In this document: in pieces, positions 1 through 7,827 of the stretch | How the letters are laid out: each line of letters starts with the position of its first letter | Position numbering within the stretch: position 1 is the first letter of the stretch | Assembly (NCBI GenBank): GCA_030688115.1 | Contig: JAUYIX010000035.1 | Coordinates: forward strand, 1-17,154 | Origin: a bacterium | GTDB lineage: Bacteria > Patescibacteriota > JAUYIX01 | Direction: 5' to 3' | DNA: 17,154 nt | Notes under the pieces: generated by a model | The model's input: the letters and a program-made list of their open reading frames with translations, nothing else | Database searches by the model: none | Told to the model about the DNA's origin: nothing | Translations under genes and position numbers: made by a program

Positions 1-170
1 ACAACAAAATCAAGATATCTAATAGGGCGGCCTAGCAACACATCACGCACGGCTCCGCCCACCACAAAAACACCTACACCCGGATCATTTTGTAAGTTAA
101 CAACGGGAGCATAGAGTGGCTCTTGGCAAAGACGCCTGAGCGTATGGGAGGCTGCACGTTCGCTAAGCAT
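1..170 (-). CDS. cca: CCA tRNA nucleotidyltransferase / poly(A) polymerase family, N-terminal part (cut by window edge)
   Basis: Reading the minus strand from an ATG at 170 gives an open frame that runs off the left edge. About residues 37-56 read VFVVGGAVRDVLLGRP followed by IRYLDFVV. VGGAVRD-LLGR is the nucleotide-binding signature of class II CCA-adding enzymes and poly(A) polymerases, which add or repair the 3' CCA of tRNA. In the family the signature is followed by an Asp-x-Asp metal-binding pair; here the first Asp position appears to be Tyr (Y-L-D), which is odd. The start is divergent from the protease gene, with 27 bp between the two ATGs. The start could lie further inside the frame, because 35 residues before the signature is rather long. 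Only the first 56 codons are visible, so the rest of the enzyme cannot be judged. Confidence 0.75.
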   Translation of the reverse strand, partial: MLSERAASHTLRRLCQEPLYAPVVNLQNDPGVGVFVVGGAVRDVLLGRPIRYLDFV

Positions 171-197
171 GCACCGCTAGGGTACCATGGGTACTCA

Positions 198-893
198 ATG
201 GAGTGGCTCATTACCGTCCGCAACATCCTGCTCGCCCTTTTGCCCAGCCTTTTTTGGTTGTGGTGGTATTTGCGTCAGGATCGCGCGCATCCCGAGCCCA
301 AGCGTTTTATCTGGCGTGTGTTTTTATTGGGCATGCTGGTAACCTTGCCGGCACTCTTTATCGAGTACACGATCGATCTCTATATCGGTTTTAGCGCTCC
401 GGGATTTTCCGGTGCCTCGATCATCGGTGCGCTTTTGGTAGTCGCCCCCGTTGAGGAGTTGGCAAAGTTTGTCGTGGTGTATATGAGCGTGTTCAACCAT
501 AAGGTTTTTGATGAGCGCTTGGATGGCGTGATGTATATGGTGGTGGCCTCGCTGGGGTTTGCCACGGTAGAAAACATTTTAATCGTGCTGGGTGAGGGCG
601 CCTCGGTTTTACCGCTGCGATTTGTGACGGCGACGCTATTGCATGCTTTGGCGGCCGGAATAGTCGGTTACTTTATGGGTATGGCCAAATTTGCCAAGCG
701 GGGCAAAGGCTGGCTGATCGTACTTGGTCTGATCATCGGGATCGCCTTGCACGGCCTGTACGACGTGGTGGCCCTCTCAGAGTCCAACTCTAAGGTCTCG
801 GTGCTGCTCCTGATGATGGCGATCGTTTTTTTGGTTCTCGATCAGTTTGTGCGCACCCTGCAAAAAAAAGACGTTGCAGAGCCCACAAAGTAA
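198..893 (+). CDS. prsW: PrsW-family intramembrane metalloprotease
   Basis: A 231-residue, very hydrophobic protein with about seven membrane segments. PrsW proteins are membrane proteases of the CPBP/type II CAAX-protease superfamily; in Bacillus PrsW cleaves an anti-sigma factor. Family motifs are visible in order: PVEELAKF (EExxK, about residues 84-91), a Glu-Asn pair at 125-126, a conserved His at 149 in TLLHALAAG, and HGLYD at 185-189. Length fits the family (about 220-250 aa). The frame is open back to 123, but a start there would overlap the divergent CCA-enzyme gene, and the first 25 residues do not look membrane-like, so I chose the ATG at 198 (MEWLITVRN). No clear Shine-Dalgarno precedes it. 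The substrate cannot be told from the sequence. Confidence 0.85.
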   Translation: MEWLITVRNILLALLPSLFWLWWYLRQDRAHPEPKRFIWRVFLLGMLVTLPALFIEYTIDLYIGFSAPGFSGASIIGALLVVAPVEELAKFVVVYMSVFNHKVFDERLDGVMYMVVASLGFATVENILIVLGEGASVLPLRFVTATLLHALAAGIVGYFMGMAKFAKRGKGWLIVLGLIIGIALHGLYDVVALSESNSKVSVLLLMMAIVFLVLDQFVRTLQKKDVAEPTK

Positions 894-953
894 GGCTATC
901 CACAGGTAGAACACCGCGCCGTTGACTTTTCCACTGCCAAGTTGCCTGGTGTG

Positions 954-982
954 TTGTCCACAAGCCGCTCCTCCTTTATACT
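954..982 (+). promoter_or_regulatory. sigma70-type promoter of hsp20
   Basis: TTGTCC (954-959), 17-bp spacer, TATACT (977-982), placing transcription start about 40 bp before the hsp20 ATG. No CIRCE or other heat-shock operator is visible here. Confidence 0.55.
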
Positions 983-1031
983 ATCCGTACGCAACAAGTG
1001 AGTGATTCATTAAAAAGGAGCTCGAGGGTCC

Positions 1032-1493
1032 ATGCCCGAATTTCAAAATACATCTCAAACTTCCACCGCAATGCCAACAGACACTTCTCTGACAACAGAC
1101 ATCTCTCCCGAACTCGAGGAGCAAATCCAAGTTACCCAAACTCAGGACACCGAGGAGGAGGAGGGCCAACTTACAATCGATGTGTACCAAAGTCCGGATG
1201 ACGTTGTGGTTCTCTCAACGATTGCCGGGGTAAAATCTCCTGATCTGGAGATCACGTTAAACAACGACTTGCTAACGATCCGCGGATCACGCACCAATCC
1301 GGCCGAGGCCAAACAAGAAGATTACTTTTATCAAGAAAATTACTGGGGCAACTTTAGTCGCTCGGTAATTTTGCCACTTGATGTTGACGGAGACAAAGTG
1401 CGCGCCGAGCTAAAAGACGGCGTGCTTAAAGTTATCTTGCCAAAGGCGACCAAAGCCAAAACCAAGCGCATCAAGGTTAGCAATCCGCGATAA
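1032..1493 (+). CDS. hsp20: Hsp20 / alpha-crystallin small heat-shock protein
   Basis: A 153-residue small heat-shock protein, an ATP-independent holdase that keeps unfolding proteins soluble. Residues 1-45 are a Thr/Gln/Glu-rich, low-complexity acidic arm. The alpha-crystallin domain covers about 47-138: it starts at the beta strand IDVYQSPDDVVV, contains the WGNFSRSVILP strand pair, and ends with the signature LKDGVLKVILPK (127-138). A short basic tail carries an I-x-V motif (IKV, 147-149), like the C-terminal anchor used in oligomer assembly. AAGGAG at 1015-1020 serves as ribosome-binding site, with 11 nt of spacing to the ATG. It stands next to clpC, so the two form a protein-quality-control pair, but clpC has its own promoter. 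Confidence 0.92.
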   Translation: MPEFQNTSQTSTAMPTDTSLTTDISPELEEQIQVTQTQDTEEEEGQLTIDVYQSPDDVVVLSTIAGVKSPDLEITLNNDLLTIRGSRTNPAEAKQEDYFYQENYWGNFSRSVILPLDVDGDKVRAELKDGVLKVILPKATKAKTKRIKVSNPR

Positions 1494-1544
1494 GCGCTGA
1501 GCTCGACCGCCGTGAACAAAATGCGAATGGAGCCGCTAGCACGC

Positions 1545-1573
1545 TTGACGCAATATGGCGCAGGCGATATCTT
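1545..1573 (+). promoter_or_regulatory. sigma70-type promoter of clpC
   Basis: TTGACG (1545-1550), 17-bp spacer, TATCTT (1568-1573). The predicted start falls at about 1580, inside the CIRCE operator, so HrcA binding would block initiation. Confidence 0.6.
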
Positions 1574-1578
1574 TCTAA

Positions 1579-1605
1579 TTAGCACTCGTACTTAGAGAGT
1601 GCCAA
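1579..1605 (+). promoter_or_regulatory. CIRCE operator (HrcA binding site)
   Basis: TTAGCACTC, 9 nt, GAGTGCCAA: the CIRCE inverted repeat (consensus TTAGCACTC-N9-GAGTGCTAA) with one change in the right arm. It lies between the promoter and the clpC start. CIRCE is bound by the heat-shock repressor HrcA, so clpC is very likely heat-inducible through HrcA. Confidence 0.9.
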
Positions 1606-1630
1606 ACCACTAAGCTCACCAAACTACCCC

Positions 1631-4348
1631 ATGCTCTGTCAATCCTGCGGTCAACGCCCCGCTTCTATCGCTATCAGACAGTCGGTTAACGGAAAAGTGC
1701 ACCGACTGCACATGTGTCACTCCTGTGCCGAGGATCGCATGTTTTTTGGCGGTGACTCGTTTATGCAAAGTTTTTTTGGCGGCGGACCCAGTCTGCTCGG
1801 CGGAGCGCCGGCACCCAACGAGGCCATGCTGCAACAGCCCGAGCGCGTCAACATCGTTGATTATTTTTCGGAGCGCGCCAAGCTTGTTTTAGATAAAGCG
1901 GTCGAGGCGGCGCGGGCGTTTAAAGCCCGTCAAATTGATAGCGAACACCTACTCTTGGGCCTGCTTGAGGAGAAGGAGGTAGCCTACAAAATCATTACCG
2001 GTTTTGGGATCAACCCGGAGGATCTGCGCCGTTACATCGAGGAGAACATAACTCCCGGCACCGAGCCGGTAGAACAATTTGACCTCGCCCCGCGTGCTAA
2101 ACGTGTTTTAGAGTTGGCTTTTCATGAGGCGCGCAATATGGAGCACAACTACGTTGGATCAGAGCATATCCTTTTGGGCTTAATCAGAGAGGGTGAAGGG
2201 CTCGGCGCGCAGGTTTTTGCCAAATATGGTGTCGATCACACAAAGGCACGTGCTGCTGTAGTCAGCTTTGTCGGCACCGGTACCAAACGACGCAAAACGC
2301 GCAGCACCACCCCAACATTGGATGAGTTCTCCCGTGATCTTACCGAGATGGCGCGTGAGGGTAAGTTGGATCCGGTTATTGGACGCGCCAAAGAGGTTGC
2401 GCGTGTTATTCAGGTCCTGTCGCGACGTACCAAAAATAATCCTGTCTTAATTGGAGAGCCGGGCGTTGGTAAAACCGCGGTGGTTGAGGGGCTGGCACAG
2501 CGCATTACCTCCAACAATATCCCTGAGACTTTAAAAGGCAAACGCGTGTTGGCGCTTGATCTATCAGGCATGATCGCGGGCACCAAACATCGGGGTGACT
2601 TTGAGGATCGCGTCAAAAAAGTAATGAAAGAGATCGCGGCTACCCAAAAAGAGGTCATCCTCTTTATCGACGAGCTGCACACTTTGATCGGGGCCGGGGC
2701 GGCCGAGGGCGCCATTGATGCAGCTAACATGCTCAAGCCCGCCCTCGCGCGCGGTGACTTGCAGGCGATTGGTGCGACAACACTGGATGAGTTCCAAAAA
2801 CATATCGAAAAAGACGCCGCCCTTGAGCGACGGTTTCAGCCTATCTTAGTGGAAGAGCCAAACGTCCAAGACAGCATCGAGATTTTACGCGGCCTGCGTG
2901 ACCGCTACGAGGCCCACCATAAAGTTAAGATCACCGAGGAGGCCATCGTAGCCGCCGCCTCACTCTCGGATCGCTACATCACTGACCGCTTTTTGCCGGA
3001 TAAGGCTATCGACCTTATGGACGAGGGTGCCGCCAAAGTGCGCCTGGCCTCAATCAACGTCCCTGAGCAGATAAAAGAAAAACAGCGCCTCTCAAACAAA
3101 CTGGAAAAAGAAAAAGAGGCCGCCTCAAAAGGTAAAAACCGCTCTAAGGTACTTAAGCTTGGTAAGCAAATCACTTTAATCCAGGGGGAACTTAAAGAAC
3201 TTGAGTCGAGTTGGAAAAAAACCAAGTCAACCGGTCAGCCAACCTTAACCTCAAACGATATCGAAAAGATTTTGTCCGAGTGGACCGGAATCCCCGTTAC
3301 ACAATTGGCAGAAGAAGAGGTAGAAAAACTCCTCAAGCTTGAGAAGCGCCTCCATGAGCGCATTATCGGTCAAGATGAGGCGGTTACCGCGGTGGCGCAA
3401 GCGGTCCGGCGTGGACGGGCGGGACTTAAAGATCCACAACGCCCGATTGGTTCCTTTATATTTTTGGGACCGACCGGTGTGGGTAAGACCGAGCTGGCTA
3501 AGGCTCTGGCCGAGCTGATCTTTGGTGATGAGGAGGCCATGATCCGGGTCGACATGTCCGAGTATATGGAGCGGCATACCGTATCGCGTCTAGTTGGTTC
3601 TCCCCCGGGCTACGTTGGCTACGAGGAGGGTGGCCAACTGACCGAGCGCGTCCGCAAAAAGCCCTACGCGGTGATCCTCTTAGACGAGATAGAAAAAGCG
3701 CATCCCGATGTGTTCAACATTTTGTTGCAGATCCTTGAGGATGGCCGATTGACCGATGCCAAAGGGCGCATGGTCGACTTTAAAAACACGATTATCATTG
3801 CGACCTCCAACATCGGGTCGCAGCTTATCCAACAAAAGACCGGCACTAAGTTTGGTTTTGACGGTGAGACCGAGACTAGCGTCTCTAAGGAGAGTCGGCG
3901 CTCACATGAGCAACTTAAAGATCAATTACAGGACGAACTCAAGAAAGTATTCCGCCCGGAGTTTTTGAATCGTATCGATGAGGTGATTGTTTTTCACGCT
4001 CTTGATAAGCAACAGGTTCGCCACATCGTCGAGATCATGCTCAAAGAGGTCGAAAAACTACTACGTGCACAAAACATTAAACTCAAAGTAAGTACCGAGG
4101 CAAAAAATGCGCTGATCGAGCAAGGCTATGATCCAACCTTTGGCGCACGGCCCCTGCGACGTGTTATCCAGCGCCACATCGAGAACGCTCTCTCAGAAAA
4201 ACTTTTGGCATCCGAGTATACGTCCGGACAAACGATCGAGGTGGGGTATGGCGGCAAAAACAAAGAGTTCTCCTTTAAGGCCGGCCGTCCTGACACTAAA
4301 GCCGGCACAAAGTCGGCCACAAAGACTCCTGCAAGGATTGCAGCGTAG
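1631..4348 (+). CDS. clpC: ClpC-type AAA+ unfoldase with N-terminal McsA-like zinc finger
   Basis: A 905-residue Hsp100 ATPase that unfolds substrates and feeds them to the ClpP protease. Residues 1-40 hold a four-cysteine zinc-finger-like module (C3, C6, C29, C32; MLCQSCGQRPA ... HMCHSCAED) resembling the start of McsA, followed by a Gly-rich linker. The paired Clp N-domain follows (about 75-215). AAA module 1 has Walker A GEPGVGKT at 275-282 and Walker B ending FIDELHT; a charged, coiled-coil-like middle region lies at about 475-550; AAA module 2 has Walker A GPTGVGKT at 613-620 and the C-terminal small domain. A KFGF loop in module 2 matches the position of the ClpP-docking loop, so it should work with ClpP, which is not in the window. 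Typical ClpC is about 810-850 aa; the finger explains the extra length. No Shine-Dalgarno is evident before the ATG. A CIRCE operator controls it. Confidence 0.95.
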   Translation: MLCQSCGQRPASIAIRQSVNGKVHRLHMCHSCAEDRMFFGGDSFMQSFFGGGPSLLGGAPAPNEAMLQQPERVNIVDYFSERAKLVLDKAVEAARAFKARQIDSEHLLLGLLEEKEVAYKIITGFGINPEDLRRYIEENITPGTEPVEQFDLAPRAKRVLELAFHEARNMEHNYVGSEHILLGLIREGEGLGAQVFAKYGVDHTKARAAVVSFVGTGTKRRKTRSTTPTLDEFSRDLTEMAREGKLDPVIGRAKEVARVIQVLSRRTKNNPVLIGEPGVGKTAVVEGLAQRITSNNIPETLKGKRVLALDLSGMIAGTKHRGDFEDRVKKVMKEIAATQKEVILFIDELHTLIGAGAAEGAIDAANMLKPALARGDLQAIGATTLDEFQKHIEKDAALERRFQPILVEEPNVQDSIEILRGLRDRYEAHHKVKITEEAIVAAASLSDRYITDRFLPDKAIDLMDEGAAKVRLASINVPEQIKEKQRLSNKLEKEKEAASKGKNRSKVLKLGKQITLIQGELKELESSWKKTKSTGQPTLTSNDIEKILSEWTGIPVTQLAEEEVEKLLKLEKRLHERIIGQDEAVTAVAQAVRRGRAGLKDPQRPIGSFIFLGPTGVGKTELAKALAELIFGDEEAMIRVDMSEYMERHTVSRLVGSPPGYVGYEEGGQLTERVRKKPYAVILLDEIEKAHPDVFNILLQILEDGRLTDAKGRMVDFKNTIIIATSNIGSQLIQQKTGTKFGFDGETETSVSKESRRSHEQLKDQLQDELKKVFRPEFLNRIDEVIVFHALDKQQVRHIVEIMLKEVEKLLRAQNIKLKVSTEAKNALIEQGYDPTFGARPLRRVIQRHIENALSEKLLASEYTSGQTIEVGYGGKNKEFSFKAGRPDTKAGTKSATKTPARIAA

Positions 4349-4393
4349 CGACGCGGCCAACTTGACTTTTTGTGAAATTATTGCAAAGTTCTG

Positions 4394-6382
4394 TTGGTGG
4401 AGAAGCAGTCTAACAAGCCAAATACATCCTCTAACCAGCTCCAACTCGTGCGCAAGCCGCATTGGGCGGGCAGCAAGTGGTTTGTAATCCTGGTCACCTC
4501 GCTTGTCGCCCTGGGCACGGGTACGAGTGCCGGGGCCTGGTCCCAGTCGGTCTCACAAGACCGGACCATTTTGCCGCGCGTTAGTGTGGGTGGAGTGGAC
4601 GTCAGTGGATTAAATCAGAGCGATGCACGCGACCTGATTAAGACAGCCGTCGACACTTTTTTGGCAGAACCATTTGTATTTTTAGGGACAAGCCAGGAGG
4701 GCGTGTCCAAGCGCTTTGAGCTTAGCGCTGAGGAGCTCGGTCTGTTGATTGACGTTGAGGCCAGTGCCGCACAGGCTTTTGCGCTGGGACATGACAGTAA
4801 TCGGTTCAAAAATGTGGCCGACCAGGTCAGTGTTGCCTTTGGTGGCGGGGCACTCCCCCTACAAGCCGGTTATGATCCCGATATTTTAGACAACGCTTTT
4901 GAGACCGCTTTTTTATCGATCGAACATCCGGCTAAGGACGCTCGACTGTCCCTAAACGAGGGAGAGATACAAGAGCTCCCCCCTGAGCTTGGCAATGAGA
5001 TTATCCGCGGCCCGGTTAGTGAGCAGCTGGATACCGTCGCTCGTATGCTCGACCACCGCGACGTCACACTCGCACTCGGCCCGACCGAGCCTGAGGCCCA
5101 ACTCGAGGATCTGGTAGACAGCAAACGACTGGCCGAGCAAATTTTGGGGTCGGGATTAAATTTTTACTATGGTGATAAAAACTACTCACCGTCGCGTGAT
5201 GAGCTGGGAGCCTGGTTGGAGTTTGTGACGATCAAACCAATCGAGGTGCAGGGCAAGGCTGCCTGCGCTTGCGGCTTGCCAAAACCTAAACCAAAAAAAG
5301 GGCAGTCACTTGAGGCTGACACGGCCGAACTCCCCTCGATCACCGTAACTCCTTTTGATCAAAAACGTCGCGGTGATCAGGCTACCGATCCCTATACACT
5401 TTTATTGCCACCCCAAAACTTTGGCTCTTTTGTCTCTAGCGATCTCCCAAAGCACATGCCGGTCGTTGGTATCAACCGAGAAAAACTATCACACTGGCTG
5501 CTTGAGACAGCGGCGGCCGACCTGGATGTCGCAGGAGAAAACGCTCGCTTAGCTTTTGAAGATAACCAAGTCAAGGTGACAAAACCCAGCAAGGCCGGCA
5601 CCGGCGTTGATATTAGTGCTGCGGTCAGCGAGATGCTCTTTGCGGTGGCAACTCCTGAGCCGCACGTCCGCCTAAACCTGGTCGAGAAAAAACCGGCCAT
5701 CAACGAGGAGATTATCGATGAGCTTGGGATTACAACTCTGATTGCCAGTGGCTGGAGTGACTCGACCAATAGCTCGGGTAACCGCATCCACAATATCAAT
5801 CGAGGTTTTGAGTTGCTCTCGGGACTCGTAATTGCTCCGGGTGAGGAGTTCTCCACGATCAAATCAATCGCCCCGATCGATGGGTACAACGGCTATGTTC
5901 CGGAGTTGGTTATCACCGGAAACAAACTGCGCCCGGAGTATGGAGGGGGGTTGTGTCAGGTTGGTTCTACCTTGTTTAGGGCAGCCATGGACGCAGGCCT
6001 GGAAATTACTGAGCGCGCTAACCACGCTTTTGAGGTCGGCCACTATTTGGCGCCTTACCCGGACTTTGGGGTTGAGGCGACGCTCTATGACGATCACCCG
6101 GATTTACGATTTATCAATGACACCGGCGGACATATCCTAATCAACGCTTATCTTGATGATGAGCTGGGCGCGCATGTTGATTTTTATGGCACCGACTCAG
6201 GTAGAACCACGACCATCGACGGACCCTATCGCATAAGTGGCTCGCCTTATGCGGGAGGATCCACCGTCTTTACCTATACCGTCCGGGATGACGCGACCGG
6301 TGAGGTGATTCGCGAGGTGGAGTTTTTCTCCAGTTTTCAGCCGGCCGCTAAGTTTAAACTCGAGGGCAGCGAGGACGATTAA
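4394..6382 (+). CDS. VanW/YoaR-family surface protein with peptidoglycan-binding-like repeats
   Basis: A 662-residue envelope protein. Residues about 27-50 form a single membrane anchor, and the rest should lie outside. The ectodomain begins with VSVGGVDVSGLNQSDARDLI, the usual opening of YoaR-type (PG_binding_4) domains, and a second such region follows at about 240-440, split by a Lys/Pro-rich insert carrying a CAC cysteine pair. The VanW domain covers about 467-595 (GFELLSG-VIAPGEEFS, GGGLCQVGSTLF, NHAFEVGHY). The C-terminal 60 residues resemble a G5-type beta domain (YRISGSPYAGGSTVFTYTV). VanW proteins occur near vancomycin-resistance genes in Gram-positives, but their chemistry is unsettled; a cell-wall role is inferred. 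The start is TTG at 4394 or GTG at 4397, with no clear ribosome-binding site. It follows clpC by 45 bp. Confidence 0.85.
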   Translation: MVEKQSNKPNTSSNQLQLVRKPHWAGSKWFVILVTSLVALGTGTSAGAWSQSVSQDRTILPRVSVGGVDVSGLNQSDARDLIKTAVDTFLAEPFVFLGTSQEGVSKRFELSAEELGLLIDVEASAAQAFALGHDSNRFKNVADQVSVAFGGGALPLQAGYDPDILDNAFETAFLSIEHPAKDARLSLNEGEIQELPPELGNEIIRGPVSEQLDTVARMLDHRDVTLALGPTEPEAQLEDLVDSKRLAEQILGSGLNFYYGDKNYSPSRDELGAWLEFVTIKPIEVQGKAACACGLPKPKPKKGQSLEADTAELPSITVTPFDQKRRGDQATDPYTLLLPPQNFGSFVSSDLPKHMPVVGINREKLSHWLLETAAADLDVAGENARLAFEDNQVKVTKPSKAGTGVDISAAVSEMLFAVATPEPHVRLNLVEKKPAINEEIIDELGITTLIASGWSDSTNSSGNRIHNINRGFELLSGLVIAPGEEFSTIKSIAPIDGYNGYVPELVITGNKLRPEYGGGLCQVGSTLFRAAMDAGLEITERANHAFEVGHYLAPYPDFGVEATLYDDHPDLRFINDTGGHILINAYLDDELGAHVDFYGTDSGRTTTIDGPYRISGSPYAGGSTVFTYTVRDDATGEVIREVEFFSSFQPAAKFKLEGSEDD

Positions 6383-6412
6383 AGATCAGACGAGGGACGA
6401 GAGACTGCTAAT

Positions 6413-6451
6413 AAAAAAGCATCCCCGAGAGAACAATGTCCCCCGGGGTGC
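6413..6451 (-). terminator. intrinsic terminator of the small acidic protein gene
   Basis: On the minus strand the stem GCACCCCG/CGGGGATGC (one bulged base) is followed by six T (the A-run at 6413-6418). It lies 30 bp after the stop of the minus-strand gene at 6481-6675. Confidence 0.7.
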
Positions 6452-6480
6452 GTAAGTGTGCTGGGCGGGTTACTAGGGCG

Positions 6481-6675
6481 CTAGGACTTTTTGTAGTCCC
6501 CTCCGCCCCGCATGCTGCGGAGCTCACGGATGTGCTCTCGCTGGTTATTGAGCCAGAGCATGAACGTGTTGAGCTCCGGACCCATCAAAGCGAGGCTCTC
6601 ATCGCGGTCGTCACTCAATACCTCCTCGAGCTCGTCGAGTAGCTCGAAAAACCTTTCGTCGTTTGAAGTGTTCAT
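6481..6675 (-). CDS. small acidic protein, unknown function
   Basis: A 64-residue protein I do not recognise. The first half is strongly acidic and helical in look (ERFFELLDELEEVLSDDRDE); the second half is more basic (NNQREHIRELRSMRGGG) and ends DYKKS. It has no signal peptide or membrane segment. It looks like a real gene because it has a good ribosome-binding site (GAAGGAG before the ATG, then AAAGGGAAGT) and a dedicated intrinsic terminator. It is the first of the minus-strand genes in the accessory island. A small regulator or adaptor is possible, but nothing in the sequence shows it. Confidence 0.6.
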   Translation of the reverse strand: MNTSNDERFFELLDELEEVLSDDRDESLALMGPELNTFMLWLNNQREHIRELRSMRGGGDYKKS

Positions 6676-6739
6676 ACTTCCCTTTCTCCTTCTTTTTTAG
6701 TGACGGAGGGCACTACACCCCGCCACACCCCTGCCTGGC

Positions 6740-6876
6740 AAAAAAATCACCGGCTGGGAGCCCTAAGCAAAGCAAGGAAATCAAGGGGTGAGGGAGCAGG
6801 AGCGTAGGGCAAGCCTACGGGCCACCTCATCCTTATCTTTCCCCACCATTGATTGCTTAGGGGTCCTAACCGGCGA
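6740..6876 (-). ncRNA. rod-like structured RNA candidate with its own terminator
   Basis: Read on the minus strand, the stretch folds back on itself: CGCCGG pairs with CCGGTG at the ends, CCCTAAGCAA pairs exactly with TTGCTTAGGG, then TCAA/TTGA and GGGG/CCCC, and the tip is CGTAGG-cttg-CCTACG. The 3' end runs straight into seven T (A-run at 6740-6746). A single long hairpin with internal loops of about 135 nt is reminiscent of 6S RNA, but no family signature was recognised; the SRP tetraloop motif is absent. No convincing promoter was found upstream. Codon-like structure is absent in this gap between 6676 and 7014. Confidence 0.5.
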
Positions 6877-6901
6877 GTTAGACAATCCGAGTAAAATGCA
6901 A

Positions 6902-6941
6902 AAACGCACGCGGCCACAAAAAAGAGTGGTCTCGCGCGTTT
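6902..6941. terminator. imperfect palindrome between A- and T-runs, possible bidirectional terminator
   Basis: AAACGC/GCGTTT outer arms and CCAC/GTGG inner arms around an A-rich loop, followed on the plus strand by TTTCCTTTT and preceded by an A-run. It sits between the RNA candidate and the RmlC-like gene terminator, so it may insulate them. Confidence 0.35.
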
Positions 6942-6959
6942 CCTTTTACAATACAAAAG

Positions 6960-6988
6960 AACGCCGCATCCTAGCAGGATGCGGCGTT
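6960..6988 (-). terminator. intrinsic terminator of the RmlC-like gene
   Basis: A perfect 13-bp stem (AACGCCGCATCCT / AGGATGCGGCGTT) with a 3-nt loop, followed on the minus strand by CTTTTGTATTGT. It lies 26 bp beyond the stop codon of the gene at 7015-7626. Confidence 0.8.
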
Positions 6989-7014
6989 GATGTCAAGTAG
7001 CGACCTCACACCAG

Positions 7015-7626
7015 CTAGACCCAGACCGTCTGGTAGCGCCCTTGCACGGGGAGCCGCGGATATACCGGTCCGGAGCGCCGCCGACGAGCCTTAATCTCGC
7101 GAGCAAACTCAATCCGGAAAGGCTTATAGTCCTGGTCCCTCTTTGAGACTATCGGCGGCCTGGGCCAGGAGAACTCCTTGTATGAGACACCGCGCTCTGC
7201 ACTTGGCGTCCACATACCCGTCGTCAGGTACAGATAGCGGACCTTGGTACAAGCTTGGAACCCGTTACCGCAACCCGCCGGCACGATCAGCACATAGTTG
7301 CGGTCTAGCCAAATTTGTACGATCAGCCCAAAGGTTTTGGATCGCGGTCGGCAGTCCATGATCGCCGCCCAGGCCTTTCCGTACGTCAGGTGGATGTACT
7401 TGTGGTAGCGCTTGGCAATGTGGAACCCGCGCACCACGTTTGGCCTCGACTGCGACTCTCCCGCTGCCACAATGTTGAACTTATAGCGACGCAGTTCTTT
7501 GACCCGTGTCAGCTCATTGACCGCAAACAGCGGGGTGTAGTGACCACGATGGTCGGAGAACCGATTGAGCCGGAGTAAGACTACGCCGGATATTGCACAA
7601 GGAACAACCGCCTTTATGAGTGCCAT
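7015..7626 (-). CDS. RmlC-like cupin (dTDP-4-dehydrorhamnose 3,5-epimerase family), diverged
   Basis: A 203-residue protein with the layout of RmlC, the cupin that epimerises a dTDP-4-keto sugar on the way to dTDP-rhamnose. Matching segments in order: VVRGFH (66-69, with the catalytic-base His in place), YGKAWAAIMDCRPRSKTFG for the usual G-x-VxDVxVDxRxxSPTFG, LIVPAGCGNGF for IPxGxAHGF, and AERGVSYKEFSW for ExGIxWNDP. Odd points: the His of AHGF is Asn, the usual active-site Tyr region reads YLYLTTGMW, and there is an Arg-rich tail (RRRR). It may be a related sugar epimerase or no longer an RmlC enzyme. The ribosome-binding site is GAGGAGG, 5 nt before the ATG. No other sugar genes are nearby, so it stands alone in the island, divergent from the guide array. 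Confidence 0.65.
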   Translation of the reverse strand: MALIKAVVPCAISGVVLLRLNRFSDHRGHYTPLFAVNELTRVKELRRYKFNIVAAGESQSRPNVVRGFHIAKRYHKYIHLTYGKAWAAIMDCRPRSKTFGLIVQIWLDRNYVLIVPAGCGNGFQACTKVRYLYLTTGMWTPSAERGVSYKEFSWPRPPIVSKRDQDYKPFRIEFAREIKARRRRSGPVYPRLPVQGRYQTVWV

Positions 7627-7662
7627 AAAGCCTCCTCTTTTGGTTTTGCGACTCGATTTTTG

Positions 7663-7691
7663 ATGCTACAGGCCCTGAATCCACAAAACAA
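7663..7691 (-). promoter_or_regulatory. promoter of the RmlC-like gene
   Basis: On the minus strand: TTGTTT (7691-7686), 17-bp spacer, TAGCAT (7668-7663) with an upstream TGG/CTG context, about 37 bp before the ATG. It is back to back with the array promoter. Confidence 0.5.
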
Positions 7692-7709
7692 GCTTTGTTA
7701 TGGTGGCCC

Positions 7710-7737
7710 TTGACAAGTCCAGGATAAAGTGTAGTAT
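7710..7737 (+). promoter_or_regulatory. promoter reading into the hairpin array
   Basis: A perfect TTGACA (7710-7715), 16-bp spacer, TAGTAT (7732-7737). Transcription would start near 7744, about 20 nt before the first hairpin arm. It is the strongest promoter-like sequence in the island and fixes the likely sense of the array as the plus strand. Confidence 0.7.
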
Positions 7738-7827
7738 TTTGCGGTTCTGGATTGCACTTTTTTTGGCAGATCGACGCCCCGCTGTCGGTCACTCGACGAT
7801 GATACCTTGTCGATCTGCCAATTTCTT

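Noticed and set aside
123..197. Longer protease start at 123
   Set aside because: It would overlap the divergent CCA-enzyme gene by 48 bp, and the added residues are not conserved-looking; the ATG at 198 starts right before the first helix.
6788..7000. Small plus-strand and minus-strand frames in the gap around the structured RNA
   Set aside because: They run through terminators and the fold-back RNA and have no ribosome-binding sites.
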